Assembly: GCF_900078745.1 (NCBI RefSeq)
Contig: NZ_FKII01000079.1
Span: 62,001-126,000 of the forward strand
Reading direction: 5' to 3'
Source of the DNA: Candidatus Ichthyocystis sparus
Lineage (GTDB): Bacteria; Pseudomonadota; Gammaproteobacteria; Burkholderiales; 2013Ark19i
Length of the DNA: 64,000 nucleotides
Positions 16,217 through 25,831 of this stretch are shown in pieces. Numbering within the stretch: the stretch's first letter is position 1; each line of letters starts with the position of its first letter. The notes below the pieces were generated by a model that was given only the letters and a program-made list of their open reading frames with translations, was not told where the DNA came from and did no database searches. A program made the translations under genes and the position numbers.

Positions 16217-19200
16217 GTGAATCCTACAACTGGAGTTGGTGGTGCTGGTTCTAGTCCTAGTTTTGATGATGATCAAGCTGACAGTGGTGGCTTGCAGCAG
16301 GTTCAGACTTTGCCTGGTGATGTATTGGTTGTAGCTACTACCGTTGCTGTTGTTTCCACTATCACTACTACTTCCTCTGCTGTTGCTACTTCTGTTTCAA
16401 CCTCCACTGTTGCTGCTACCTCTGTAGGTAAGGGTAGTAGTGGTGATAGAGGCAAGAAGGGCAAAGGACCAGATTACAAGCGTTGTGCTGCTGGTTCTAC
16501 GGTTTCTACTACTGCTGTTCATTCTGCTTCCGCTGGCGCAAGTTCAGAATTAGCATATCCCATTTCTTCTGTGGTTGCAGAGTATTGCGGTTTCCATATT
16601 TGTACTTCGGATTGGTTAGATTTACGTAGAATGGAAGGTAGTTTTTTATGTGCCGTTGAAGAAAAGGCTACTGCATTTCTTAGATCTCGGATTCAAGAAT
16701 CATCTTTATTGCGCGATGATTCTGTTTCTGTGATAGAAGATTTTTCTGGGTTACGTGATGGATTGTTTTCTGGTCTTGAAGCGGATATGGGTGGTTTTCG
16801 TGAGAAGTACTTTGCGGAGGTTCATAGTAGGGTTATTTTTTCTCATCACCTCGTTGGTGGAGAGATTAAGAAATTTAGTACTGAGGAAGCCGGTCGGTTT
16901 AGAGCATCGTTTCTTGCTGCTATAGGTGCTAAGATCAGGGAATACTTAGCTCTTGTATGGAGGTTAGAGGTTTCCATGGCTTTGGATAGAGCCCTATGTG
17001 CTTCCCATAGTGCTCAGGTTGCCGCTGCTCGCGCTGCTGCCTCTACCGCTGCCTCTGCTGCTCGTGCTGCTGCTCGTGTTGCTGCTCGCGCTGCCGCTCC
17101 CATTCCCGATACTAATCCTGATCCCGCTCGTGACCGTGCCCGTGCTCTTGCTGTTGTTCGAACTACTAATCTTCGTGCTCGCCGTGCTGCCGCTGCTTGT
17201 CCCACTATCGATCCCGTTGTTGCTCGCGCTCGCGATACTGCTCGTGCTCGCGCTGCAGAGGAGTATTCTCAAGCTGCAGAGGAGTATTCTCAAGCTGTTG
17301 CTGCTCGCGCTGCCGCTGCTCAAGTTTATGCTGCTGTTGCCAGTCGCTTTGTTGCTCAAGCTCGCGCTGCGGGTAGTAGCGCTCCTAATCCCGGTTCCAA
17401 TTCCAGTCTTGTTCTAGATAATCTTGTTGCCAACGCTCTTACTAACCATGCTGCTGCTCGTGTTGCTGATGCTAGAGCTGCTGCTGCTGCTGCCGCTGCT
17501 GCTCTTGCTCACGTTCGCGCTCTCGCTCCCATTCCCGATACTGATCCTGATCCTACTTGTGCCCGTAACCGTACCCGGAATAGTGTTAAAGCTGCGAATA
17601 ATCGTGCTCGCACTACCGCTACTCTTGCTGCTGCTGCTCGTGCTATCGCTGTTGCTGCCGATTGTGCTGTTGATCAAGCTCGCGCTGCGGGCAGTAGCGC
17701 TCCTAATCCCGGTTCCGGTTCTGTGTCTGATCACACTCTCGATAGTCTTGTTGCTGTCGCTCTTACTCACCATGAAGATGCGCGCCTTGCTGATGCTCGC
17801 GCCCGCGCTGCTGCTGATGCTGCTGTTCGTGCTCATGCTGCTGTTCCTTGCTCCAATACCGATCCTAATTTCGTCCGTGCACGTGCTCGTGCCCGTACTG
17901 CTGATAGCCGCGCTCGCACTGCCGCTGCTCTTGCTGCCGCTGCTCGCGCTATCGCTGTTGCTGCCGATTGTGCTGTTGATCAAGCCCGCGCTGCGGATAG
18001 TAGCGCTCTTAATCCCGGTTCCGGTTCTGAGTCTGATTGCACTCTCGATAGTCTTCTTGTTGCCGTTGCTCTTACTCACCATGAAGGTGCTCGCCTTGCT
18101 GATGCTCGCGCCCGCGCTGCTGATGCTGTTGCTGCTCGTGCTCATGCTGCCGTTCCTCTCTCCAATACCGATCCCAATTTTGTCCGTGCATTTGCTCGTG
18201 CCCGTGCTGCTGATAGCCGCGCTCACACTGCCGCTGCTCTTGCTGCCGCTGCTCGCGTTGCCGCTATCGATGCCGATCGTGTTTTTGCTCAAGCTCGCGC
18301 TGCGGATGGCCGCGCTCCTGATCTTGGTCCCGATTCCAATCTAGTTATTGCTAGTGTTGGCGCTGCTGCTACCGCTGCCACTTGCTCTGTTTCTGTCACT
18401 TCCACTACTGATACTTCCACTGCTGCTATTGCTGGTTCTTCTACATCTTCATTACTTCCTGATACTTCTTCTCCTGTTCCATCAGGTTTTGTAGAATTGT
18501 TTGGATTTGTGGTACCTACTGAGCTTAGTGAAGTGGTTAGCAAACTCATATCTGAGGTTTGTGCATTGGCCAAAAGTTTTTACCCGGGTACGTTAAGAGT
18601 TCCATTCTCGGGGGCCGTCCGTAGTCTTTCAAATTCTGAACAGCGATGTGCTTGGTGCTTAACTAATATGAAGCTTTATGAGGCTAAATTTATGGCCAAG
18701 TGCGCTGCTGAGTATTTTGTTAAGCTCCTTCCTGAATTTATTAAGCATCTTTGTAATGTCAGAGTATGGGATTCTTCTAGTCGTTGCTTGTTGCCATTGA
18801 TGGGAAGCAGATTAAGAGATTTTTGGGCATCTTTAGATCAAGCCATTTTCAGAGCTTTACAGGATTTTTTTGTTGCAAAGTGGACTGCACTTACTGCGCG
18901 CTTTTCTGTTCCCGCTTTGCTTTCACCAGTCCCTGGGGAGGTATCATCTGCTCTTTGTGGGGGAGATTTTGTTGGTGCTTGTGCTAAGGCTGCTACTTCT
19001 TCGTCGTCACATTCAATATTTGGTTCAATTACTGGAGGAATGGGATTGCAAGTGGCACCTCATGCTGGTGACTCTGTGAGCTTGTTTGGGTTTGAATTAC
19101 CTTCTGAAGTTGGCGAAATGGTTGAGGTTCTTATCCGTGAGATTAGTGAATTTGCTAGACGTACTTACTCTTCTTTGGTAGGAGTTCAGGTGTTGGATGC

Positions 19201-20278
19201 TATGAGTAGGCTTTCAGATTCTGAAAAATGTGCTTGGCTTACAGCTAGTATGATGCTTTATAAAGCTGGCTTTGTGGCTAAGTGCCTTACCGGTTATTCT
19301 GATGAGCTTTGTTCTGATTTTATTTACTCTCTTTTTAGTGCCAGACACGGGAATGCTTCCGGTCGTAGCTTATTGTCATTAATGGGAAACAATTTAAGAG
19401 ATTTTTGGTTATCTTTGGGTAATGCTATTTTAGAAGCTGTGGAGAGTATTTTTGTAGCAGAGTGGGGTGAATTTACTAGACTTGTTCCATTAGAATCTAG
19501 AGAGGAATCGTCATCTACTGTTTGTGGTAGAGATTTTATTAATGCTTGTAATAAGGCTGGTGTTCCTACGTTGGCAATTTCAGTGATGAGGAGAGTACGA
19601 GTAGCAGCACAGAGAGAGGTATCTCATTTTGCTGAAGTAGGTAGTTCTGTACATACTTTACCTGTTTCTGGAATAGCGCCCGAAGTATCACTAGTCGAAG
19701 ACCATTCTTTGGTGTCGTCAGGTGGGGTGTTAGTAGATAAGCCGTGCTCACCTTTATCTGAGGAGCAGGCATTGGTTGTTGATGTTTCTACTCCTTCTCC
19801 TTCAGAGGAGTCATCAATGTTGGCTAGAGAAGAAGTTAGGGTGTCTATGGTCGGTACCTCTTCTTCTGCTGCTTTGGGAGTTTTAGGAGATGTATCATCT
19901 ACTTCTCCATCTGAGCGGATGGTGTTGCTAACAACTAGTGCTTCTTCCGTTACTTCTGTCGAGGTAGAGGGATCTACTACAGTAACTAAAAGGAGTTATC
20001 CCTATGGATCTAAGAAATCATTTATGAGTAGGTGGTATGGTGCTGATGTGTCTTCTTCTTCTTCTGGTATGTCTTCTTCTGTGCCCTCCGGTAGTATTGC
20101 ATCTTCCGGAACTGCTTACGGGGAGGGTGATATAGGAGAGAGATTGGCGGAATTGCTGAATCGAGGTTTGCCACCTTCACCACCACCTGCTAGCGAACCA
20201 ACTCCTACGGAAGGCAAAGCTTCTTCTTCAAGTAGAGGAAGTGGTGGAGGGAAAAGGAAAAGGAAGAAGAAAAGTTAA
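16217..20278 (+). CDS. Array copy 5: long family protein, recent duplicate of copy 6
   Basis: 1353 residues from GTG (VNPTTGVGG). A single basic cassette (KKGKGPDYKR). N-terminal domain at ~123-264. Ala/Arg region at ~264-715 with 306-327-bp units (LVANALTNHAAARVADARA, LVAVALTHHEDARLADARA, LLVAVALTHHEGARLADARA) and a small EEYSQA duplication. Core domains at ~758-953 and ~954-1124 (VSLFGFELPSEVGEMV, LYKAGFVAKC, LMGNNLRDFW, VCGRDFINAC). The tail is short: it keeps one LVVDVSTPSPSE segment but lacks the VIFIDD segment, and an 18-residue piece present in copy 6 is missing before the end. RGLPPSP and KRKRKKKS close it. From core domain 1 onward it is almost identical to copy 6. Confidence 0.94.
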   Translation: MNPTTGVGGAGSSPSFDDDQADSGGLQQVQTLPGDVLVVATTVAVVSTITTTSSAVATSVSTSTVAATSVGKGSSGDRGKKGKGPDYKRCAAGSTVSTTAVHSASAGASSELAYPISSVVAEYCGFHICTSDWLDLRRMEGSFLCAVEEKATAFLRSRIQESSLLRDDSVSVIEDFSGLRDGLFSGLEADMGGFREKYFAEVHSRVIFSHHLVGGEIKKFSTEEAGRFRASFLAAIGAKIREYLALVWRLEVSMALDRALCASHSAQVAAARAAASTAASAARAAARVAARAAAPIPDTNPDPARDRARALAVVRTTNLRARRAAAACPTIDPVVARARDTARARAAEEYSQAAEEYSQAVAARAAAAQVYAAVASRFVAQARAAGSSAPNPGSNSSLVLDNLVANALTNHAAARVADARAAAAAAAAALAHVRALAPIPDTDPDPTCARNRTRNSVKAANNRARTTATLAAAARAIAVAADCAVDQARAAGSSAPNPGSGSVSDHTLDSLVAVALTHHEDARLADARARAAADAAVRAHAAVPCSNTDPNFVRARARARTADSRARTAAALAAAARAIAVAADCAVDQARAADSSALNPGSGSESDCTLDSLLVAVALTHHEGARLADARARAADAVAARAHAAVPLSNTDPNFVRAFARARAADSRAHTAAALAAAARVAAIDADRVFAQARAADGRAPDLGPDSNLVIASVGAAATAATCSVSVTSTTDTSTAAIAGSSTSSLLPDTSSPVPSGFVELFGFVVPTELSEVVSKLISEVCALAKSFYPGTLRVPFSGAVRSLSNSEQRCAWCLTNMKLYEAKFMAKCAAEYFVKLLPEFIKHLCNVRVWDSSSRCLLPLMGSRLRDFWASLDQAIFRALQDFFVAKWTALTARFSVPALLSPVPGEVSSALCGGDFVGACAKAATSSSSHSIFGSITGGMGLQVAPHAGDSVSLFGFELPSEVGEMVEVLIREISEFARRTYSSLVGVQVLDAMSRLSDSEKCAWLTASMMLYKAGFVAKCLTGYSDELCSDFIYSLFSARHGNASGRSLLSLMGNNLRDFWLSLGNAILEAVESIFVAEWGEFTRLVPLESREESSSTVCGRDFINACNKAGVPTLAISVMRRVRVAAQREVSHFAEVGSSVHTLPVSGIAPEVSLVEDHSLVSSGGVLVDKPCSPLSEEQALVVDVSTPSPSEESSMLAREEVRVSMVGTSSSAALGVLGDVSSTSPSERMVLLTTSASSVTSVEVEGSTTVTKRSYPYGSKKSFMSRWYGADVSSSSSGMSSSVPSGSIASSGTAYGEGDIGERLAELLNRGLPPSPPPASEPTPTEGKASSSSRGSGGGKRKRKKKS
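17030..18360 (+). repeat. Ala/Arg repeat region of copy 5
   Basis: Repeated units near 17425, 17752 and 18061 share the string LVAVALTHHE and the hinge TDPNFVRARARAR. Spacing is 327 then 309 bp, the extra codon in the last unit being one Leu. Confidence 0.85.
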
Positions 20279-20910
20279 GTTGTGAATGTTGGTTTTGTTT
20301 ATGTTGCACTATGTGTTGATTGAGTTGATTGTTTGCGCTCATTTTGTTTTGAGAGAGTGATTTTTGAGATGCTACTTGTTGGCAATGATTTCGTAATGTA
20401 GTGTTGCCTTGCAATAGATTAGTCTTATATTGCGACCAGTAGTGTGTATGCGTTGGTATGGGTTCTTTTGTAGGTTTGTCTGGTTTTTTTAGCACGGATT
20501 GGATTTATTTTACTACATGAGTATGAATATTAGTTGGTATATGTATTGGGCTATTTTCCATAGATAAGTTCTGTTGTTCAGCATAGCATGACATTAATCC
20601 CTTAGTTTTGCGAGTGATACGTAAGACGGGGTAGACTCGTGTATGTTGGTCTATATTGTGCTTTTCTGTGTTTACTCCAAAGTCTTGCACCTTCCGGTTC
20701 CATGTGGGTAATGGAGTAGGTGTTTCTTCTACGCGCTCAGTGTTTTGTTGCTCTAGTGGAGTGTAAGCGCCTGAGGTGCGTGCTTGGGTTGTGCCTTTGA
20801 TGTAAGCGAGGTGTATATTAGGGTGTAATATAATAATAATGATAGAGGTGATAAAAAAACAATGACAACCATCAACAATAATAAATATAAATGAAAAAAG
20901 GAATTTGGTT
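20279..20910 (+). promoter_or_regulatory. Spacer between copies 5 and 6
   Basis: It is nearly identical to the spacer after copy 6. Post-stop block (~20350-20425), middle block (~20445-20600), hairpin block (CACCT at 20688-20692, AGGTG at 20718-20722, then TTTCTT), and a leader from ~20829 ending AAAAAAGGA. The leader has an extra TAAATA duplication. Confidence 0.6.
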
Positions 20911-23900
20911 GTGGACCCTATAACTGGAGTTGGTGGTGCTGATTTTGGTTCTAATTACGATGATGATCAAGCTGATAGTGGTAGCTCGCAGCAGGTTCAT
21001 GCTTTGCCTGGTGATGTATTGGTGGGTGTAGCTACGGATGTAGCTACTACCGTTGCTGCTGTTTCCACTATCACTGCTACTTCCTCTGCTGTTTCCACTA
21101 TCACTACTACTTCCTCTGCTGTTGCTACTTCTGTTTCAACCTCCACTGTTGTTGCTACCTCTGTAGGTAAGGGTAGTAGTGGTGATAGAGATAAGAAGGG
21201 CAAGGGACCAGCTTCCAAGCGTTGTGCTTCTGATGCTGCCTTTTCTAGTGCTACTACCTCCGTAGGTAAGGGTAGTAGTGGTGATAGGGGTAAGAAGGGC
21301 AAAGGACCAGCTTCCAAGCGTTGTGCTGCTGGTTCTACGGTTTCTACTACTGCTGTTCATTCTGCTTCCGCTGGTGCAAGTTCAGAATTAGCAGATTCCT
21401 CTTCTTCTGGGGCTGCAGAGTATTGCGGTTTCCATATTTGTACTTCGGATTTGTTAGATTTACGTAGAATGGAAGGTAGTTTTTTATGTGCCCTTGAAGA
21501 AAAGGCTACTGCATTTTTTAGACCTCGGATTCAAGAATCACCTTTATTACGCGATGATTCTGTGATGGAAGATTTTTCTGATTCTGTGATGGAAGATTTT
21601 TCTGAGTTACGTGATGTATTGTTTTCTGGTCTTGAAGCGGATATGAGTGGTTTTCGTGAGAAGTACTTTGCGGAGGTTCATAGTAGAGTTATTTTTTCTC
21701 ATCACCTCGTTGGTGGAGAGATTAAGAAATTTAGTACTGAGGAAGCTAGTCAGTTTAGAGAATCTTTTCTTACTGCTATAGCTGCTAAGATCAGGGAATA
21801 CTTAGCTCTTGTATGGAGGTTAGAGGTTTCCATGGCTTTGGATGAGGCCCTATGTGCTTCCCATAGTGCTCAGGTTGCCGCTGCTCGCGCTGCTGCCTCT
21901 ACCGCTGCCGCTGCTGCTCGCGCTGCTGCTCGCGCTGCCGCTCCCATTCCCGATACTAATCCTGATCCCGCTCGTGCTCGTGCCCGTGCTCTTGCTGTTT
22001 TTCGCACTGCTGATTCCCGTGCTCGCCGTGCTGCCGCTGCTTGTCCCACTATCGATCCCGTTGTTGCTCGCGCTCGCGCTGCTGCTTGTGCTCGCGCTGC
22101 AGACTATTATGCTAGCATTGCAGATTATTATGCTAAAACTGTCGCTGCTCGAGCTGCCGCTGCTCAAGCGCATGCTGCTGTTGCCGATCGCTTTGTTGCT
22201 CAAGCTCGCGCTGTGGATAGTAGCGTCCCTAGCTCCGGTTCCAATTCCAGTCTTGTTCTAGATAATCTTGTTGCCACCGCTCTTAATAACCGTGCTGCTG
22301 CTCGCGCTGCTGATGCGGAGGCTGCAGCTGCAGCTGCAGCTGCAGCTCGTGCTCATGCTTTTGTTTTTGCTCCCATTCCCGATACTGATCCTGATCCCAC
22401 TTCTACCCGGAATCGTGCTCGGTACCGTCTTAACACTGCGAGTAATCGTGCTCGCACTGCCGCTACTCTTGCTGCTGCTGCTCGTGCTGTTGCTGTTGCT
22501 GCCGATCGTGCTGTTGATCAAGCTCGTGATGTGGGTAATAGCGTTTCTAATCCCGGTTCCGGTTCTGTGTCTGATCACACTCTCGATAATCTTGTTGCCG
22601 CAGCTCTTGCTCGCCATGAAGATGCTCGCCTTGCTGACGCTCGCGCCCGCGCTGCTGCTGCTGTTGCTGCTCGTGCTCATGCTGCTATTCCTCTTTCCAG
22701 TACCGATCCTGATTTCGTCCGTGCCCGTGCTTGTGCCCGTGCTGCTAATGGCCGCGCTCACACTGCCGCTGCTCTTGCTGCCGCTGCTCGCTTTGCCGCT
22801 ATCGATGCCGATCGTGTTGTTGCTCAAGCTCGCGCTGAGGAAAGTAGCGCCCCTAATCTCGGTTCCGGTTCTGGGTCTGGTCACATTCCCAATAGTTTTG
22901 TTGCTGTCGCTCTTACTCACCATGAAGATGCTCGCCTTGCTGATGCTCGCGCCCGCGTTGCTGCTGCTGCTGCTGCTCGTGCTCATGCTGCTGTTCCTCC
23001 CTCCAATACCGATCCTAATTTCGTCCGTGCACGTGCACGTGCCCATATTGCCGATAACCACGCTCGCACTGCCGCTGCCCTTGCCGCTGCTGCTCGCGTT
23101 GCCGCTATCGATGCCGATCGTGCTGTTGCTCAGGCTAGCGCTGCGGATGGTCGCGCTCCTGATCCCGGTCCCGATTCCAATCTAGTTATTGCTAATGTTG
23201 GCGCCGCTGCTACCACTGCCACTTGCTCTGTTTCTGTCGCTTCCACTACTGATTACAATAGCGCTCGCACTTCCACTGCTGCTATTGCTGGTTCTTCTAC
23301 ATCTTCATTACTTCCTGATACTTCTTCTCCTGTTCCACCAGGTTTTGTAGATTTGTTTGGGTTTGTAGTACCTTCTGAGCTTAGTGACGTGGTTAGAAAG
23401 CTCACATCTGATGTTTGTGCAGTGGCTAAAAGTTTTTACCCTGGTACGTTAGGAGGTCCATTGTCGAGGGCCGTCCGTAGTCTTTCAAATTCTGAACAGC
23501 GATGTGCTTGGTGCTTAACTAATATGAAGCTTTATGAGGCTAAATTTATGGCCAAGTGCATTGCTGAGTATTTTGTTAAGCTCCTTCCTGAATTTATTAA
23601 GCATCTTTGTAATGTCAGAGTATGGGATTCTTCTAGTCGTTGCTTGTTGCCATTGATGGGAAGCAGATTAAGAGATTTTTGGGCATCTTTAGATCAAGCC
23701 ATTTTCAGAGCTTTACAGGATTTTTTTGTTACAAAGTGGACTGCATTTACTGCGCGCTTTTCTGTTCCCGTTTTGCTTTCATCAGTCCCTGGGGAGGTAT
23801 CATCTGCTCTTTGTGGAGGAGATTTTGTTGGTGCTTGTGCTAAGGCCGCTACTTCTTCGTCGTCACGTTCAATATTTGGTTCAATTACTGGAGGGATGGG

Positions 23901-25188
23901 ATTGCAAGTGGCACCTCATGCTGGTGATTCTGTGAGCTTGTTTGGGTTTGAATTACCTTCTGAAGTTGGCGAAATGGTTGAGGTTCTTATCCGTGAGATT
24001 AGTGCATTTGCTAGACGTACTTACTCTTCTTTGGTAGGAGTTCAGGTGTTGGATGCTATGGGTAGGCTTTCAGATTCTGAAAAATGTGCTTGGCTTACGG
24101 CTAGTATGATGCTTTATAAAGCTGGCTTTGTGGCTAATTGCCTTACCGGTTATTCTGATGAGCTTTGTTCTGATTTTATTTGCTCTATTTTTAGTGCCAG
24201 ACACGGGGATGCTTCCGGTCGTAGCTTATTGCCGTTAATGGGAAACAATTTAAGAGATTTTTGGTTATCTTTGGGTAATGCTATTTTAGAGGCTGTGGAG
24301 GGTATTTTTGTAGCAGAGTGGGGTGAATTTACTAGACTTGTTCCATTAGAATCTAGAGAGGAATCATCATCTACTGTTTGTGGGAGAGATCTTATTAATG
24401 CTTGTAATAAGGCTGGTATTCCTACGTTGGCAATTTCAGTGATGAGGAGAGTACGAGTAGCAGCACAGAGAGAGGTATCTCATTTTGCTGAAGTAGGTAG
24501 TTCTGTACATACTTTACCTGTTTCTGGAATAGCGCCAGAAGTATCACTAGTCGAAGACCATTCTTTGGTGTCGTCAGGTGGGGTGTTAGTAGATAGGCCG
24601 TGCTCACCTTTATCTGAGGAGCAGGCATTGGTTGTTGATGTTTCTACTCCTTCTCCTTCAGAGGAGTCATCAATGTTGGCTAGAGAAGAAGTTAGGGTGT
24701 CTATGGTCGGTACCTCTTCTTCTGCTGCTTTGGGAGTTTTAGGAGATGTATCATCTACTTCTCCATCTGAGCGGATGGTGTTGCTAACAACTAGTGCTTC
24801 TTCCGTTACTTCTGTCGAGGTAGAGGGATCTACTACAGTAACTAAAAGGAGTTATCCCTATGGATCTAAGAAATCATTTATGAGTAGGTGGTATGGTGCT
24901 GATGTGTCTTCTTCTTCTTCCGGTATGTCTTCTTCTGTGCCCTCCGGTAGTATTGCATCTTCTGGACCTTTATCTTCTGTACCCGTCGCGACGAGTAGCT
25001 TTTCAACAGCTACTACTGGTACTGCTTACGGGGAGGGTGATATAGGAGAGAGATTGGCGGAATTGCTGAATCGAGATTTGCCGCCTTCACCGCCACCTGC
25101 TAGCGAACCAACTCCTACGGAAGGCAAAGCTTCTTCTTCAAGTAGAGGAAGTGGTAGAGGGAAAAGGAAAAGGAAGAAGGAAAGTTAA
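20911..25188 (+). CDS. Array copy 6: longest family protein in the window
   Basis: 1425 residues from GTG; the start reads DPITGVGG where others have NP. The basic cassette is duplicated (99-bp repeat), and a STIT.TSSAV stretch before it is also doubled. N-terminal domain at ~171-317, with an exact 24-bp tandem duplication giving DSVMEDFS twice. Ala/Arg region at ~317-760 with units near 22260, 22594 and 22900 (last period 306 bp). Core domains at ~812-1007 and ~1009-1177. The tail matches copy 5 but keeps the PLSSVPVATSSFSTATTG piece. The proline motif is RDLPPSP (Gly to Asp), and the terminus is KRKRKKES. Function unknown. Confidence 0.94.
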   Translation: MDPITGVGGADFGSNYDDDQADSGSSQQVHALPGDVLVGVATDVATTVAAVSTITATSSAVSTITTTSSAVATSVSTSTVVATSVGKGSSGDRDKKGKGPASKRCASDAAFSSATTSVGKGSSGDRGKKGKGPASKRCAAGSTVSTTAVHSASAGASSELADSSSSGAAEYCGFHICTSDLLDLRRMEGSFLCALEEKATAFFRPRIQESPLLRDDSVMEDFSDSVMEDFSELRDVLFSGLEADMSGFREKYFAEVHSRVIFSHHLVGGEIKKFSTEEASQFRESFLTAIAAKIREYLALVWRLEVSMALDEALCASHSAQVAAARAAASTAAAAARAAARAAAPIPDTNPDPARARARALAVFRTADSRARRAAAACPTIDPVVARARAAACARAADYYASIADYYAKTVAARAAAAQAHAAVADRFVAQARAVDSSVPSSGSNSSLVLDNLVATALNNRAAARAADAEAAAAAAAAARAHAFVFAPIPDTDPDPTSTRNRARYRLNTASNRARTAATLAAAARAVAVAADRAVDQARDVGNSVSNPGSGSVSDHTLDNLVAAALARHEDARLADARARAAAAVAARAHAAIPLSSTDPDFVRARACARAANGRAHTAAALAAAARFAAIDADRVVAQARAEESSAPNLGSGSGSGHIPNSFVAVALTHHEDARLADARARVAAAAAARAHAAVPPSNTDPNFVRARARAHIADNHARTAAALAAAARVAAIDADRAVAQASAADGRAPDPGPDSNLVIANVGAAATTATCSVSVASTTDYNSARTSTAAIAGSSTSSLLPDTSSPVPPGFVDLFGFVVPSELSDVVRKLTSDVCAVAKSFYPGTLGGPLSRAVRSLSNSEQRCAWCLTNMKLYEAKFMAKCIAEYFVKLLPEFIKHLCNVRVWDSSSRCLLPLMGSRLRDFWASLDQAIFRALQDFFVTKWTAFTARFSVPVLLSSVPGEVSSALCGGDFVGACAKAATSSSSRSIFGSITGGMGLQVAPHAGDSVSLFGFELPSEVGEMVEVLIREISAFARRTYSSLVGVQVLDAMGRLSDSEKCAWLTASMMLYKAGFVANCLTGYSDELCSDFICSIFSARHGDASGRSLLPLMGNNLRDFWLSLGNAILEAVEGIFVAEWGEFTRLVPLESREESSSTVCGRDLINACNKAGIPTLAISVMRRVRVAAQREVSHFAEVGSSVHTLPVSGIAPEVSLVEDHSLVSSGGVLVDRPCSPLSEEQALVVDVSTPSPSEESSMLAREEVRVSMVGTSSSAALGVLGDVSSTSPSERMVLLTTSASSVTSVEVEGSTTVTKRSYPYGSKKSFMSRWYGADVSSSSSGMSSSVPSGSIASSGPLSSVPVATSSFSTATTGTAYGEGDIGERLAELLNRDLPPSPPPASEPTPTEGKASSSSRGSGRGKRKRKKES
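21157..21354 (+). repeat. 99-bp tandem repeat duplicating the basic cassette (copy 6)
   Basis: Two units 99 bp apart encode SVGKGSSGDR.KKGKGPASKRC, matching the arrangement in copy 4. Copy 5, between them, has only one unit. Confidence 0.9.
21556..21603 (+). repeat. 24-bp exact tandem duplication in copy 6
   Basis: Two adjacent identical 24-bp units encode DSVMEDFS; all other copies have a single unit. A fresh slippage event that keeps the frame. Confidence 0.95.
21885..23195 (+). repeat. Ala/Arg repeat region of copy 6
   Basis: The longest Ala/Arg region in the window. It alternates Ala/Arg stretches with PDTDPDP or NTDPNF hinges; unit starts lie near 22260, 22594 and 22900. Confidence 0.85.
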
Positions 25189-25831
25189 GTTGTGAATGTT
25201 GGTTTTTTTTATGTTGCACTATGTGTTGATTGAGTTGATTGTTTGCGCTCATTTTGTTTTGAGAGAGTGATTTTTGAGATGCTACTTGTTGGCAATGATT
25301 TCGTAATGTAGTGTTGCCTTGCAATAGATTAGTCTTATATTGCGACTAGTAGTGTGTATGCGTTGGTATGGGTTCTTTTTTGTAGGTTTGTCTGGTTTTT
25401 TAGCATGGATTGCAATTCATTTTACTACATGAGTATGAATATTGGTTGGTATATGTATTGGGCTGTTTTCCATAGATAAGTTCTATTGTTCAGCATAGCA
25501 TGACATTAATCCCTTAGTTTTGCGTACGATACGTAAGACGGGGTAGACTCGTGTGAGTTGGTCTATATTTGGTATGTTGTTTTACATTATGCTTTTCTGT
25601 GTTTACTCCAAAGTCTTGCACCTTCCGGGCCATGTGGGTAATGGAGTAGGTGTTTCTTCTACGCGCTCAGTGTTTTGTTGCTGTAGTGGAGTGTAAGCGC
25701 CTGGGGCGTGTGCTTGGGTTGTGCCTCTGATGTAATCGAGGTGCATATTAGGGTGTAATATAATAATGATAGAGGTGATAAAAAAACAATGACAACCATC
25801 AACAATAATAAATGAAAAAAGGAATTTGATT
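25189..25831 (+). promoter_or_regulatory. Spacer between copies 6 and 7
   Basis: Near-identical to the spacer after copy 5, including the post-stop and middle blocks and the hairpin arms CACCT (25619-25623) and AGGTG (25648-25652) followed by TTTCTT. The CA-rich leader (~25760 on) ends in AAAAAAGGA, 8 nt before GTG. Confidence 0.6.

Noticed and set aside
17414-18292. Long antisense ORFs rich in Ser/Gly/Ile or Ala opposite the Ala/Arg regions (also 12881-13423 and 22258-23061)
   Set aside because: They arise because GCT/CGT-rich codons read on the other strand avoid stops. They have no ribosome-binding site and track repeat composition only.
17424-18344. Leu-rich ORFs in another + frame, looking like membrane proteins (also 12891-13493, 22268-23185, 48913-49596)
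   Set aside because: GCTGCTG read out of frame gives Leu codons. They lie fully inside the real genes and have no start signals.
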